From positions 124,001 through 188,000 of the forward strand of contig NZ_FOFU01000002.1 of NCBI RefSeq assembly GCF_900111035.1: a stretch of 64,000 bases of DNA. Reading direction: 5' to 3'. Below, in pieces: positions 11,101 to 19,509 of this stretch. Under the pieces are notes generated by a model. The model was not told the DNA's origin. It did no database searches and saw only the letters and a program-made list of their open reading frames with translations. How positions within the stretch are numbered: the first letter of the stretch is position 1; each line of letters starts with the position of its first letter. Origin of the DNA: Treponema bryantii. GTDB taxonomy: Bacteria > Spirochaetota > Spirochaetia > Treponematales > Treponemataceae. Position numbers and translations under genes: made by a program.

Positions 11101-11869
11101 TTTATTTGGTGAACTTGAAGAAGAAGAAAAAAACTTTGCAGATTTCCAGTTTAAGAAGATTGCAGATATTCCAAATATGGAACTTCTTAATATGGAAAAA
11201 GAATGTATCGGTTGTTATGTAAGCGGACATCCTTTGGACAGCTACCGCAAGGCAATTGACAGAGCCGTTACCGTAAGGGCAAGCAACATCAACAGAATTG
11301 CAGAAGAAAGCAAGGCAGAAAAGGCAGCCCTTGAAGCAAGCGGTGCAAGAGCATGGCAGATGCGTGATGCCGGAAAATCATATGTTGCACTTGGCATGCT
11401 TACAGGAATCCATCAGATTACTACCAAAAAAGGTGCTCAGATGGCCTTTGCTAAACTGAATGATATGGACGGCCAGATTGATTTAACCTTCTTCCCAAAA
11501 ACATGGGAGACAATGCGCGGTCAGATTGAAGATGGCAGTGTTTATGCCTTCCGTGGAAAAGTTGATGGCAGCCGCGATACACCGTCTCTTATCGTAGATG
11601 CAATTGAAGACGTTGAAAAGATGGAAGAGCATTCTGCACAGTCCGTACATATCAAAATAGACTCAAATTTCACTTCTGAATCAGCAATTTCGCAATTACG
11701 TGATTTTTTATTTGATAAAATGGGTAAATGCTCAGTATATTTTCATATAGACACGGGAAATAATCCTTATGTCGTAAAGGCAAATGACCAGATTTCCGTA
11801 AGCGCCGATGACACAACAATTAAGGCACTTAAGGAAATCAATTTCGTACGGGAGGTTTGGACAGAGTGA
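8141..11869 (+). CDS. dnaE: DNA polymerase III alpha subunit
   Basis: Replicative polymerase of 1242 residues. The N-terminal PHP domain starts with HVHSDYSLLDS near residue 23. The polymerase core has the catalytic aspartates in MPDFDVDMDF near residue 450 and GPGRGSGAGS just before it. A helix-hairpin-helix region and a C-terminal OB-fold region (GMLTGIHQITTKKG) follow. The length is slightly above the E. coli protein. GGGAG lies about 10 bases before the start. The stop overlaps the GTG start of the next gene (GTGA), so the YggT protein is translationally coupled to dnaE. Confidence 0.97.
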   Translation: MADYHEFPAAPEGTPVSNFVHLHVHSDYSLLDSCATLDKLVAKAKSLNMPALALTDHGNMFGALNFEKLCHVNGINPIVGEEFYVAYGSHYEKEDVPYSHKGEEGDRHAHYFHLILLCENQKGYENMCWLSSRAFCDENALYYGKPRIDFELLEQYHEGIICCSACIQGELPQMLLAGMDAEAEELALKYKNLFGPDHYYIELQDHGIPEQKVVAEKLIALAHKLDIPLVVTNDIHYVEKEDAIAQDALRCIGFKNLLHEKHAKMGGDMDLDNWYFKTEAEMRALFPQCPEAYDNTIKIANMCNLTIKQYSTPELKECLPRFELPAEFRTHGDDYQSDQNDYVKYLVEEGLKKRYKEITPEIRERADYEMNTIFTMGFSGYFLIVWEFINWSKSTYDNVNKRPKPYIPIGPGRGSGAGSLVAYAMTITDIDPFRYGLIFERFLNPERVSMPDFDVDMDFDYRQDIIQHTRDLYGDANVGHIVTFGTLKPKNCIADVGRILNIPLSEVNELKKCIPDNPKAKLKDAFSEPTEKMPDGGQLIKYKDDPRYQELFDLAFRLEGVKRNTGLHASGMVIGLTPLPDWAPVFKDPKTGEVGVQYTMDIIEPCGLVKFDYLGLKTLSLIRYAEAIINKHRPEGTPEFITANVSETDEQTFDLFDRGDSVAVFQFESPGMQKILRECKPRCIEELVALNALFRPGPLAYIPKYIEGKWHPEKIEYPDPSLEDLLKETYGIMVYQEQVMKVAQIISGFSLGGADMLRRAMGKKKLDVLMKKKEEFIAGAVKNGHTEEHAGDIFEIMIPFAGYGFNKSHAAAYSVLAYRTGWLKAHYPAEFMAANLTNEITSTDGLPFYIEEARKMGVAVDAPDVNRSDIIFDVVDGRIVFGLKGIKGMGEGAAAAIVKERETNGPYKSFMDFIMRVCGLVEKDEDGREKTLVNKKAIEVLIKTGAFDHLKEKDGTVLNRPTLLANMDAVLDYVSSYLEDQRKGQGDLFGELEEEEKNFADFQFKKIADIPNMELLNMEKECIGCYVSGHPLDSYRKAIDRAVTVRASNINRIAEESKAEKAALEASGARAWQMRDAGKSYVALGMLTGIHQITTKKGAQMAFAKLNDMDGQIDLTFFPKTWETMRGQIEDGSVYAFRGKVDGSRDTPSLIVDAIEDVEKMEEHSAQSVHIKIDSNFTSESAISQLRDFLFDKMGKCSVYFHIDTGNNPYVVKANDQISVSADDTTIKALKEINFVREVWTE

Positions 11870-12459
11870 TTCAAACAATTTTAACTATTTTAGCCGGAGT
11901 TCTTTCTATTTATACACTTTTATGTTTTGTATATATTCTGATGTCCTGGTTCCCAGGTGCAAGGTTTACAAAATTCGGACATGTAATGACTGCAATCTGT
12001 GAACCTTATATGGGACTTTTCAGAAAATTGGGATTTCTGAGAATAGGAAGCATTGATTTTTCTCCTATTGTATCTATTGGAATTCTTTCTCTTGCTTCTG
12101 CAATTCTTGCTGGAATTCAGCGTACTGGCAGAATCTTCTTTGGTGGAATTCTTGGAACAATTTTGAGCTCTCTATGGGGAATTGCTTCTTCAATCATAGG
12201 AATTTTTACACTTTTGATTCTTATCCGCTGGATAGTTCTTCTTATCAATAAGGGAAGAACCTCTTATGACTCTGGCTGGAATCAGGTTGATATGATTTTG
12301 AATAAGATGTCATACAAAATCGCCGGAACATTTTCAAAAAAGAATATGAGCTACCAGACTTCACTTTTATTGTCATGGATTATCCTTCTGGTAACTCTTG
12401 GCGTTGGACATTTCCTTATTCTGATTCTTGTGAACCTCTGTTATAGAATGCCTTTCTAA
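11866..12459 (+). CDS. YggT-family membrane protein
   Basis: Small integral membrane protein of 197 residues with two hydrophobic YggT-like halves (about 1-90 and 100-197), matching the two-copy arrangement of the family. The arginine-containing VYILMSWFPGARF region resembles the conserved YggT segment. GTG at 11866 is preferred because GGAGG ends ten bases upstream and the start forms a GTGA overlap with the dnaE stop. A TTG at 11857 is possible but touches the Shine-Dalgarno. The biochemical function of the family is not established; links to osmotic tolerance and cell division have been proposed. Confidence 0.75.
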   Translation: MIQTILTILAGVLSIYTLLCFVYILMSWFPGARFTKFGHVMTAICEPYMGLFRKLGFLRIGSIDFSPIVSIGILSLASAILAGIQRTGRIFFGGILGTILSSLWGIASSIIGIFTLLILIRWIVLLINKGRTSYDSGWNQVDMILNKMSYKIAGTFSKKNMSYQTSLLLSWIILLVTLGVGHFLILILVNLCYRMPF

Positions 12460-12497
12460 TTTTCTGAAGTTCTTTTGATTTACTGTGGGAGCACGCC

Positions 12498-14660
12498 TTG
12501 AAGATTTCTGATATAAAAACCCCGGTTTCTTCAATTTCTGGAATCGGGCCTCAGCTTACCAAAACGCTGGCTAAAGTTAATATCTTCACTGTAGGCGATC
12601 TGCTCCAGTATTATCCGCGCGACTACGAGGATAGGACACGTAAAGTAACGTTTGGTGAGCGCGGACAGAACGGAAAAGTGCATACAGTTGCTCAGGTAGT
12701 CCGCCAGGAATGGTTCGGCTATGGGCGAATGAAAACACTCAAGCTTATTGTTACAGACGGTACAGGAACTGCAGAACTTATCTGCTTCAACCGTGCCTTT
12801 TTAGAAAAATCTCTTGTCCCGGGAACTATAATCACTGTGACCGGGCAGTTTTTTGTAAAATACGGTGCTTTACAGAGCACTGCATTTGAAGCAATCAAGC
12901 ACACAGAATATACGGAATCAGAGCCCGGTAAAACGCTCGACCTCACATCCATTTCCCCAAAAGAAAGCGGTGTAATTCCAATTTATCCTCTTACAGAAGG
13001 ACTTACTCAAAAAGCTATTTCAAAAGCCATAACACAGGCACTGTCACAATATGCGTTTGGTATTGAAGACGAGATACCGGCCGAAATTATACAAAAACGC
13101 GGATTACTTTCAAAACAGGATGCAATCCGCCTTATTCACCGCCCCACCGAAATATCCCAGGCGGCGGCCGCGCGCCAGACACTTGCCTTTGAAGAACTTT
13201 TTCAATTCCAGTCTGTGATTGCAAAACGAGTCTTTGAGAGAAAAGGCGCTTCGGGAGTTCTCGTCTCTTCAGCTCCGCAAAGAGAGTCCGACCAAAAAGT
13301 TGTCGACCTCAAAACCTTCACTGACAGCCTTTCCCCGCTGCAGCTCGATTTCTTCAACTCCCTGCCCTTCCCGCTCACAGACGACCAGCGCAGCGTAATT
13401 TACGAGATGGATGCCGAAATTGACCGCGCCTACACCGAACGGGAACGAATTCTCAATCAATTAGACCGTGGCCTTCCACCACCAACTACTCCAAGCTTTA
13501 CCATGGCCCGTCTGCTTCAGGGAGATGTAGGCTCTGGAAAAACGCTTGTATCTCTTTTCCTTTGTCTGAGAATAATCAGCTGGAAGGGTCAGTGTGCTTT
13601 TATGGCTCCAACAGAAATCCTTGCCAGACAGCATGCTGAAACTACTGCAAAACTTCTGGCACCACTTGGAGTAAGAACAGCCTTCCTTACCGGAAATCTC
13701 CGTGCAAAAGGCCGTAACCCGCTGCTCAAAGCCCTTAAAGAAGGCGATATTGATATTGTCGTTGGTACACACGCACTTTTTTCATCAAATGTTGAGTACA
13801 AGGATATGGAGCTCGCTGTAATTGATGAACAGCATCGCTTCGGAGTTTTACAGCGCCAGGCAATTCTAGAAAAAGGTAGAGTAACTAACCGCGGCATGAC
13901 ATTCGAACCAAATCTTCTTATGATGAGCGCAACTCCAATTCCACAAAGCCTTGCTCTCACTGTATTTGGTGATCTTGATATTTCATCTATTCATACAATG
14001 CCAGCCGGGCGAAAACCAGTCACAACCTATCTTGTAAAAGAAGGAAACGAAATCAATGCTTACGAAGCCGTACGTAAGGAACTCGATCAGGGACATCAGG
14101 CATATTTTGTTTATCCGGCAATCGACAGCGATGAAAACATAAAATCGGCAGAGCGGGCCTTTACCCACCTGCGTGACCACATCTATCCTCAATATAAATG
14201 CGCACTTGTTCACAGTAAGGTCGACGAAGAAGAACAGGTTCAGATTCTAAATGCCTTCCGTGACGGCGCAATTCAGGTCCTTGCTGCTACTACAGTAATC
14301 GAAGTAGGTGTCGATGTCCCGAATGCAACCTGTATGGTAATTGAACAGGCAGATCGTTTTGGTATGGCACAGCTTCATCAGCTGCGAGGACGAGTTGGCC
14401 GCGGCACCGCTCAGTCTTACTGCTTCCTTATTTACAGCAAAGACATTACAGAAACCGGCATTGAACGAATGAAAGCCCTCCGCCAGAGCACAGATGGATT
14501 TTTCATCGCAGAGCAGGATCTTAAAACCCGAGGTCCTGGAGAACTCAACGGCACAGTTCAGGCAGGAGAACTCGGTTTCCGAATAGCAGATCTTTCCCGC
14601 GACATGGGCATTATGCAGGATGCCAGAATAGATGCACTTTCTTTTATCTCGGAAAAATAA
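12498..14660 (+). CDS. recG: ATP-dependent DNA helicase RecG
   Basis: A 720-residue branched-DNA helicase that regresses stalled replication forks and processes Holliday junctions. The N-terminal wedge/OB domain (about 1-190) precedes the helicase core. Walker A is GDVGSGKT near residue 343, motif II is DEQH in VIDEQHRFG, motif III is SATPIPQSLAL, and motifs V-VI are TTVIEVGVDVPNA and QLRGRVGRG. The start is TTG, supported by GGGAG ten bases upstream; no ATG fits better. It follows dnaE and yggT in the same direction with a 38-base gap and likely belongs to that transcript. Confidence 0.96.
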   Translation: MKISDIKTPVSSISGIGPQLTKTLAKVNIFTVGDLLQYYPRDYEDRTRKVTFGERGQNGKVHTVAQVVRQEWFGYGRMKTLKLIVTDGTGTAELICFNRAFLEKSLVPGTIITVTGQFFVKYGALQSTAFEAIKHTEYTESEPGKTLDLTSISPKESGVIPIYPLTEGLTQKAISKAITQALSQYAFGIEDEIPAEIIQKRGLLSKQDAIRLIHRPTEISQAAAARQTLAFEELFQFQSVIAKRVFERKGASGVLVSSAPQRESDQKVVDLKTFTDSLSPLQLDFFNSLPFPLTDDQRSVIYEMDAEIDRAYTERERILNQLDRGLPPPTTPSFTMARLLQGDVGSGKTLVSLFLCLRIISWKGQCAFMAPTEILARQHAETTAKLLAPLGVRTAFLTGNLRAKGRNPLLKALKEGDIDIVVGTHALFSSNVEYKDMELAVIDEQHRFGVLQRQAILEKGRVTNRGMTFEPNLLMMSATPIPQSLALTVFGDLDISSIHTMPAGRKPVTTYLVKEGNEINAYEAVRKELDQGHQAYFVYPAIDSDENIKSAERAFTHLRDHIYPQYKCALVHSKVDEEEQVQILNAFRDGAIQVLAATTVIEVGVDVPNATCMVIEQADRFGMAQLHQLRGRVGRGTAQSYCFLIYSKDITETGIERMKALRQSTDGFFIAEQDLKTRGPGELNGTVQAGELGFRIADLSRDMGIMQDARIDALSFISEK

Positions 14661-14690
14661 TTTTTTATTTAATTATTGAATTTTCTGTAA

Positions 14691-14696
14691 TATAAT
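14691..14696 (+). promoter_or_regulatory. -10 box directly before the LacI-GGDEF start codon
   Basis: TATAAT ends 7 bases before the ATG at 14704. No Shine-Dalgarno is present, so transcription probably starts at or next to the A of the start codon. A weak TTTAAT lies 17 bases upstream. Confidence 0.5.
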
Positions 14697-14703
14697 TATA
14701 GAT

Positions 14704-16602
14704 ATGAAACGGAGAATTGCAGTTTTCGCCAACGGCTGGAACAATCTTGGAATCGCACAGGCTCTTAAAGGAATTCAGGAAGTAACTGATAAACAAAACA
14801 TTGATATCTTTCTATTTTTAAGTTTTGCAGCGTTCAGCCACCCGGAATCCCGACAAAAGGGCGAAGATTCCATTTTTTATCTTTCAGATTACAAGAACTT
14901 TGACGGTGCCATAGTTTTTTCAAATATGCTTAACACCGGAAATAATCCAGATAATATATCAAAGCTTCTGGTAGCAAATGACGTACCGTCTGTCAGTATT
15001 GGAGTCCCGTTAGATGGCCTCAGTTATGTTGGAATTGATAACTACAAAGGCATGTTCGAAATGGTTGACCATCTTGTTAAGGAACATCATATAAAAAATC
15101 CAGCCTTTTTTGCAGGAACAAAAGAACATCCAGATTCAAATGAACGTCTAGATGCAACAAGAAAAGCCTTATCAACAAATGGAATTGAACTTAAAGACGA
15201 AAATATCCGCTATACAAACTGGGAATATATTACAAGTATTAAATATGCGATGGAGTTAACTAAGCGGGAAAATCCACCGGATGCTTTTATCTGTGCAAAT
15301 GACAATATTGCCATTGCAGTCTGTATTGGTTTGAGAGACCATGGATTTTCAGTACCTAAGGATTTTATTGTAACCGGCTTTGATAAAATCTCTTTTGCCT
15401 CAACATTTTATCCTTCCATCACTACAGTTTATCAGGATTTCGAAAAAATCGGATACATTGCAGCCTGGCAGCTTATAGAAAAAATTGAGGGAACCGCAAA
15501 ACCTGAGAAAGTTGTGGTTTCATCTTCCTTTGTAAAAAATGAAAGCTGTGGTTGTATGTCTGAAAGTGAGGGTGATTCATACCGTAAAGATTTCTGTATA
15601 AATGCATATATGAAAGAAATGGAAAACATCATATTCCAAAGTCAGGAAACTGATATGATAAATTCCATTTTCAATTGTTCAAACTATCCAGACTTCAAAA
15701 AATCCCTTATGAATTACTATAAATACAATAGAACTTTTGCAGATAAGGATTTTTACTTCATTCTTGATTCCGAAGCAAAAAACAGCTTTATAGATGCTTC
15801 TTTTAAAGGTACTAAACAATTTTCTGATTATATGGATTGTCTTGTCGGCATAAAAGGAAAAAAGATTTTTAGTAAAGAACATTTTCCGCGGCAAGACCTG
15901 ATTCCAGACTTTGATGACAAGGCTAAGCCTTCTGTTTATACCTTTACTCCACTTCATTATGATGATTACATTTTCGGATATATTGTTGTTAAAGACGCTG
16001 TTGATTTTCTGATTGATACAACTCTGAATCATTATATGATCCAGATAAATGGAAACCTTGAGCAGTATCGAAAGAACTGTAAACTGGATGAAATGAACAA
16101 AACTTTACTCAATATTTCAAACACAGACCAGCTTACAGGACTTAATAACCGATTTGGTATGGAACAGAATGGTATTCCTCTTCTGGAAAAAGCAAATGCG
16201 CGTAATCAGAAGTGTGCAGTTGTATTTGTTGATATCAACAGAATGAAATATATCAATGATAACTTTGGCCATCTTCAGGGAGATCTTGCCATAAGAACAG
16301 TTTCCTCTGCATTGCTGACAGAAATGCCTAAAAACTGGATTGGTATCCGTTATGGTGGAGATGAGTTCATTGCTCTTGGTGTTTGCAATGATGAAAAGGC
16401 TGTCCAGAAATACATAAAGAAACTGACTGATAATCTTACAAAACAGGTTTCTTCCATGCAACTTTCATATCCACTTACTGCAAGCTGTGGTTATATCATT
16501 ACAGATCCAGAATCTTCCAATACTATTATTGATTATATTAACCAGGCAGATAACCTGATGTATATCAGGAAGCAGGAAGCTCACAAATCTGAAAGCAAAT
16601 AA
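14704..16602 (+). CDS. LacI-type periplasmic-binding fold fused to GGDEF diguanylate cyclase
   Basis: A 632-residue predicted soluble diguanylate cyclase. Residues 1-275 form a LacI/RbsB-like ligand-binding fold (MKRRIAVFANGWNN at the start, CANDNIAIAVCIGLRDHG and VTGFDKISFAS later), but there is no helix-turn-helix, signal peptide or membrane segment. A middle region (about 280-455) resembles no family I can name. The C-terminal GGDEF domain has TDQLTGLNNRFG and the intact active site RYGGDEF near residue 549, without an RxxD inhibitory site. It likely reads an intracellular sugar-type ligand and sets c-di-GMP. The transcript is probably leaderless. Confidence 0.88.
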   Translation: MKRRIAVFANGWNNLGIAQALKGIQEVTDKQNIDIFLFLSFAAFSHPESRQKGEDSIFYLSDYKNFDGAIVFSNMLNTGNNPDNISKLLVANDVPSVSIGVPLDGLSYVGIDNYKGMFEMVDHLVKEHHIKNPAFFAGTKEHPDSNERLDATRKALSTNGIELKDENIRYTNWEYITSIKYAMELTKRENPPDAFICANDNIAIAVCIGLRDHGFSVPKDFIVTGFDKISFASTFYPSITTVYQDFEKIGYIAAWQLIEKIEGTAKPEKVVVSSSFVKNESCGCMSESEGDSYRKDFCINAYMKEMENIIFQSQETDMINSIFNCSNYPDFKKSLMNYYKYNRTFADKDFYFILDSEAKNSFIDASFKGTKQFSDYMDCLVGIKGKKIFSKEHFPRQDLIPDFDDKAKPSVYTFTPLHYDDYIFGYIVVKDAVDFLIDTTLNHYMIQINGNLEQYRKNCKLDEMNKTLLNISNTDQLTGLNNRFGMEQNGIPLLEKANARNQKCAVVFVDINRMKYINDNFGHLQGDLAIRTVSSALLTEMPKNWIGIRYGGDEFIALGVCNDEKAVQKYIKKLTDNLTKQVSSMQLSYPLTASCGYIITDPESSNTIIDYINQADNLMYIRKQEAHKSESK

Positions 16603-16619
16603 TCTGTTTTTTGCCTTTA

Positions 16620-16737
16620 TGTGTCAAAATAACCCGTAAACGCCCCTCTCTAACATCACTGTATCAAAATGACACTAAATTCCGGTACAACCTGTTCACT
16701 GTGTCTTTTTAACCCCTTAAACAGGTGTAAAAATGAC
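16620..16737 (+). repeat. Four repeated candidate activator sites upstream of the sigma factor
   Basis: Related 14-base sites begin at 16620 (TGTGTCAAAATAAC), 16660 (TGTATCAAAATGAC), 16700 (TGTGTCTTTTTAAC) and 16724 (GGTGTAAAAATGAC). The first three are exactly 40 bases apart. The best copy reads as a dyad, GTRTCA-AAA-TGACAC. They lie about 90-205 bases before the predicted transcription start, the usual distance for enhancer sites used by sigma-54 activators. Confidence 0.6.
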
Positions 16738-16800
16738 AAAATTCCGCTTTTTTTTATTATTTTTTTAGTTTTTTGATATTTTTTACTTGCCGTTTTCACT

Positions 16801-16816
16801 TGGCACATTACTTGCT
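16801..16816 (+). promoter_or_regulatory. Sigma-54 (RpoN) promoter of the sigma-70 family gene
   Basis: The bases TGGCAC-N5-TTGCT match the sigma-54 consensus at every key position, with GG (16802-16803) and GC (16814-16815) separated by exactly ten bases. The predicted start is near 16827, giving an 18-base leader that contains AAAGGAGA. A weaker extended -10 reading (TGC-TATATC) overlaps it. Confidence 0.75.
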
Positions 16817-16845
16817 ATATCATAAGTATAAAAGGAGATTATGCC

Positions 16846-17685
16846 ATGACACGCGATGAAAACATTCTTGCTATGTACCTTAAAGAAATCAACAAGATTC
16901 CTATGATTTCACACGAAGAAGAAGTTGAGCTTGCTCAGAAAGCTCAGGCTGGCGATAAAGCTGCTAAAAACAAACTTGTAAATTCGAATCTCCGCTTTGT
17001 AGTTAATGTTGCAAAGAAATACCAGAATCATGGGCTCGATCTTTCAGACTTAATCAGCGAAGGAAACCTTGGTCTCCTTACTGCTGTAGATAAATTCGAT
17101 GCTTCAAAGGGCTATCACTTCATTTCATATGCTGTATGGTGGATTCGTCAGAGCATTCTTAAAGCAATCTGCGAAAAGAGCCGTGCTATCCGCCTTCCAC
17201 TCAACCGTGCTAATGAGCTCGTTCAGATTGAACATGCACGCAAAGTTGTTGGAACAAAGAAAACAGAACAGCAGGAATATGAAGAGATTGGAGCTATGCT
17301 CAACATGGATGCTTCACACGTTCGCGATATGATTAACATCAGCCGCGAAATGATCAGCCTTGATGCAGAAGTTAATGATTCAGATAACGGACATTCTAAG
17401 GTCGGAGACTTTTTCGAAGATAACGCTTACGATCGTCCAGAAGAAAAGGCTATTGAAAAGTCTATGCATGAAGAAATTGACGGTGTAATAAATACACTTC
17501 GTCCAAACGAAGCTCGTGTTATCCGTATGCGTTACGGCCTCAACGGAGCAAAACCTATGTCACTTAAGGAAGTTGGAGAAGAATGCTCTCTCACAAAAGA
17601 GCGTATCCGTCAGATTGAAAAGCATGCAATTGTAAGACTGCAGCATCCTACAAGAGCACGTCGCCTTGAAGCTTACGTTGCTTAA
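16846..17685 (+). CDS. Short group-2-like sigma-70 factor
   Basis: A 279-residue sigma-70 family RNA polymerase subunit. Region 1.2 (NILAMYLKEINKIPMIS) lies near the start, region 2 (LVNSNLRFVVNVAKKY, DLISEGNLGLL, FISYAVWWIRQSI) follows, and region 4.2 ends in LTKERIRQIEKHAI. It lacks region 1.1 and the long non-conserved insert of the housekeeping factor, and so is closer to RpoS-like alternative factors. ATG at 16846 is chosen because the ATG at 16841 stops at once. It is preceded by a sigma-54 promoter and four repeated sites and closed by a terminator, so it is a stand-alone regulated unit. Confidence 0.9.
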   Translation: MTRDENILAMYLKEINKIPMISHEEEVELAQKAQAGDKAAKNKLVNSNLRFVVNVAKKYQNHGLDLSDLISEGNLGLLTAVDKFDASKGYHFISYAVWWIRQSILKAICEKSRAIRLPLNRANELVQIEHARKVVGTKKTEQQEYEEIGAMLNMDASHVRDMINISREMISLDAEVNDSDNGHSKVGDFFEDNAYDRPEEKAIEKSMHEEIDGVINTLRPNEARVIRMRYGLNGAKPMSLKEVGEECSLTKERIRQIEKHAIVRLQHPTRARRLEAYVA

Positions 17686-17703
17686 AAAAATAAATGAAAT
17701 CAT

Positions 17704-17738
17704 AAAAAAAGACCGTCGTTACCGACGGCCTTTTTTTA
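17704..17738. terminator. Bidirectional intrinsic terminator
   Basis: The arms GCCGTCG and CGACGGC (upstream arm read as ACCGTCG) enclose a TTAC loop, with seven A residues on the left and seven T residues on the right. It serves both the sigma-factor gene and the convergent sugar ABC operon. Confidence 0.9.
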
Positions 17739-17751
17739 TTGCCTATAACAA

Positions 17752-19461
17752 TTAGCGCATAGCAGCTAATTTAGCATTTACTTCGATTGTGTGTTTATCA
17801 ACATCAAACTTATAGAGCTCATCAAATCCGAAGCCCTTTACTTCTGATACCATATCATCCCACATCTTATCGAATGCCTTATCATCAGCAGCAAAAATCA
17901 TACGCCATGAAGCGTCACAAACAGAGTGATTTACACTGTTGCGGATTACAGAAATATCTGCCGAATCAGATGGCAAGCTTACACTTACACTTGGACTTAC
18001 AACAAGTGCATTGTTCTTAACCATGTAGTCTGTAGCATTTGCTGCATTGTATTTCTTTTCCCAGTCTTTTCTCATCTGAGTCATATTCATTTCTTTGTAT
18101 GACTTCCAGTACTGGTTGTTGTAGAGTTCACCAGTCTTAGGGTTAGTACACATAGAAGAAGCAATCCACTGGTTAATTGCATTGAATCCGTCGCTGTATC
18201 CACCGCCACCGAATTCTGCTGGAACAGGAAGGTTATCCATCAAAGCATTGTCGTTCATCTGGATATACTTTCCGTCTGAGCCAACTTTATAGTTGAAACC
18301 TTCAAGACCTGCATGCTGAATAATCAAAGATTCTGGACTAGCGTACCAGTCAAGGAATTCCATAATTCTCTTATACTTTGCAGGATCAACTTTTGAACCA
18401 ACACCAAATACACGTCCGCTTCCGTAGTAAGAGTCTGAATCAGCATAGTATTTCTGATCCTTTACAGGAATGAAACAGAATGCAGATCCATCCTTATAGC
18501 GTTCATTTGTATTCCAGAAACCAATTTCCCATGTGTACCAGATGAAGTCTACCTGACCGTTAGAGATCTTAGCACAAACTGAGTTCCAGTCCTGTGTACC
18601 AGAATCTGGGTCTACAACTTTGAGTTTGTAAGCATCGTTAAGGAACTTAAGCATCTTGTAGTATGTTCCACTCTTTTCTGTAAGTGGATAGAAAGTCTTT
18701 CCATCTTCCTTAAGAATTGCAGAACCTTTAATCTTTTCACCATACCAGGTATTAAGCTGAACAACGTTAGCAATACCAATCATACCGTCACCACCATCCC
18801 AGTCTGGCCAGAGTGAAAGTGGATATGCTGGATCACCATTAGCATTTGTCGGGTGAATTTTTCTGATTTCTACAAAAGCCTTAAGAAGGTCATCAAGATT
18901 ATTAATTTCTGGAGCGCCAATCTTGTTATACAAATCCCACTTGAGCTGTGGAAGAGAATAAATTCTTTCCTGGCTTACAGTTGTTGGAGATGTATCTGTC
19001 ATTTCTGTAGGAATACCATAGAACTTTCCTGCAGAGTTTCCTGGAAGTCCTTTATTGAAAGTAGAAATCTGATCTTCGAACTTCATGAGATTTGGACTTG
19101 CCTTGAGTTCAGCAGTAATGTCCTTAATAAGTCCTGCTTCAAGACAATCGTTGAACTGAGTTGCTTCAAGAAGAACGATATCTCCAAGATTTCCAGAGCT
19201 TGCGCGAAGCTGATAGATGCTGTCGCCTGCAACCTGTGGAGCAATGATGTTCAATTCAATGTTAAATTTGTCCTTTACAACTTTAGCAAACCAACCAGAC
19301 TGCATACCCTGATAGTTAGCAGCAACATCATAAATTTCAAAAGTCATAGGTGCATTATCATCACCAGCTTTTGAAACTTTCTTTCCATTACCGCAGCTAC
19401 AAAGCAACGCAGCAGAAACAGCCATTACGGTAAGAGCAGAAAAAATCTTTCCTTTTTTCAT
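17752..19461 (-). CDS. Sugar ABC transporter substrate-binding lipoprotein
   Basis: A 569-residue extracellular solute-binding protein of the large LplA/YtcQ-like class. The signal peptide ends in the lipobox LLCSC (about residues 20-24), so it should be lipid-anchored. The remaining chain has the two-lobed binding-protein pattern, including the WTWEIGFWN and SGRVFGVGSK segments. It is the third gene of an operon behind two permeases; a small hairpin at 19493-19507 lies between it and the upstream gene. No ATPase gene is present, so a shared MsmX-type ATPase must power transport. The substrate is probably an oligosaccharide. Confidence 0.9.
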   Translation of the reverse strand: MKKGKIFSALTVMAVSAALLCSCGNGKKVSKAGDDNAPMTFEIYDVAANYQGMQSGWFAKVVKDKFNIELNIIAPQVAGDSIYQLRASSGNLGDIVLLEATQFNDCLEAGLIKDITAELKASPNLMKFEDQISTFNKGLPGNSAGKFYGIPTEMTDTSPTTVSQERIYSLPQLKWDLYNKIGAPEINNLDDLLKAFVEIRKIHPTNANGDPAYPLSLWPDWDGGDGMIGIANVVQLNTWYGEKIKGSAILKEDGKTFYPLTEKSGTYYKMLKFLNDAYKLKVVDPDSGTQDWNSVCAKISNGQVDFIWYTWEIGFWNTNERYKDGSAFCFIPVKDQKYYADSDSYYGSGRVFGVGSKVDPAKYKRIMEFLDWYASPESLIIQHAGLEGFNYKVGSDGKYIQMNDNALMDNLPVPAEFGGGGYSDGFNAINQWIASSMCTNPKTGELYNNQYWKSYKEMNMTQMRKDWEKKYNAANATDYMVKNNALVVSPSVSVSLPSDSADISVIRNSVNHSVCDASWRMIFAADDKAFDKMWDDMVSEVKGFGFDELYKFDVDKHTIEVNAKLAAMR

Positions 19462-19492
19462 TAGTGTTTCCTCCTAATTTTTTTTATATAAT

Positions 19493-19507
19493 CGAATCGC
19501 AGATTCG
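19493..19507 (-). other. Intercistronic hairpin before the binding-protein gene
   Basis: CGAATC and GATTCG pair across three bases, right after the permease stop codon and before the AGGAGG of the binding-protein gene. Such hairpins often stabilise the binding-protein part of an ABC operon mRNA. Confidence 0.4.
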
Positions 19508-19509
19508 TA

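Noticed and set aside
18853-19374. A 173-codon plus-strand frame antisense to the sugar-binding protein
   Set aside because: Composition follows the real gene on the other strand and there is no start signal.
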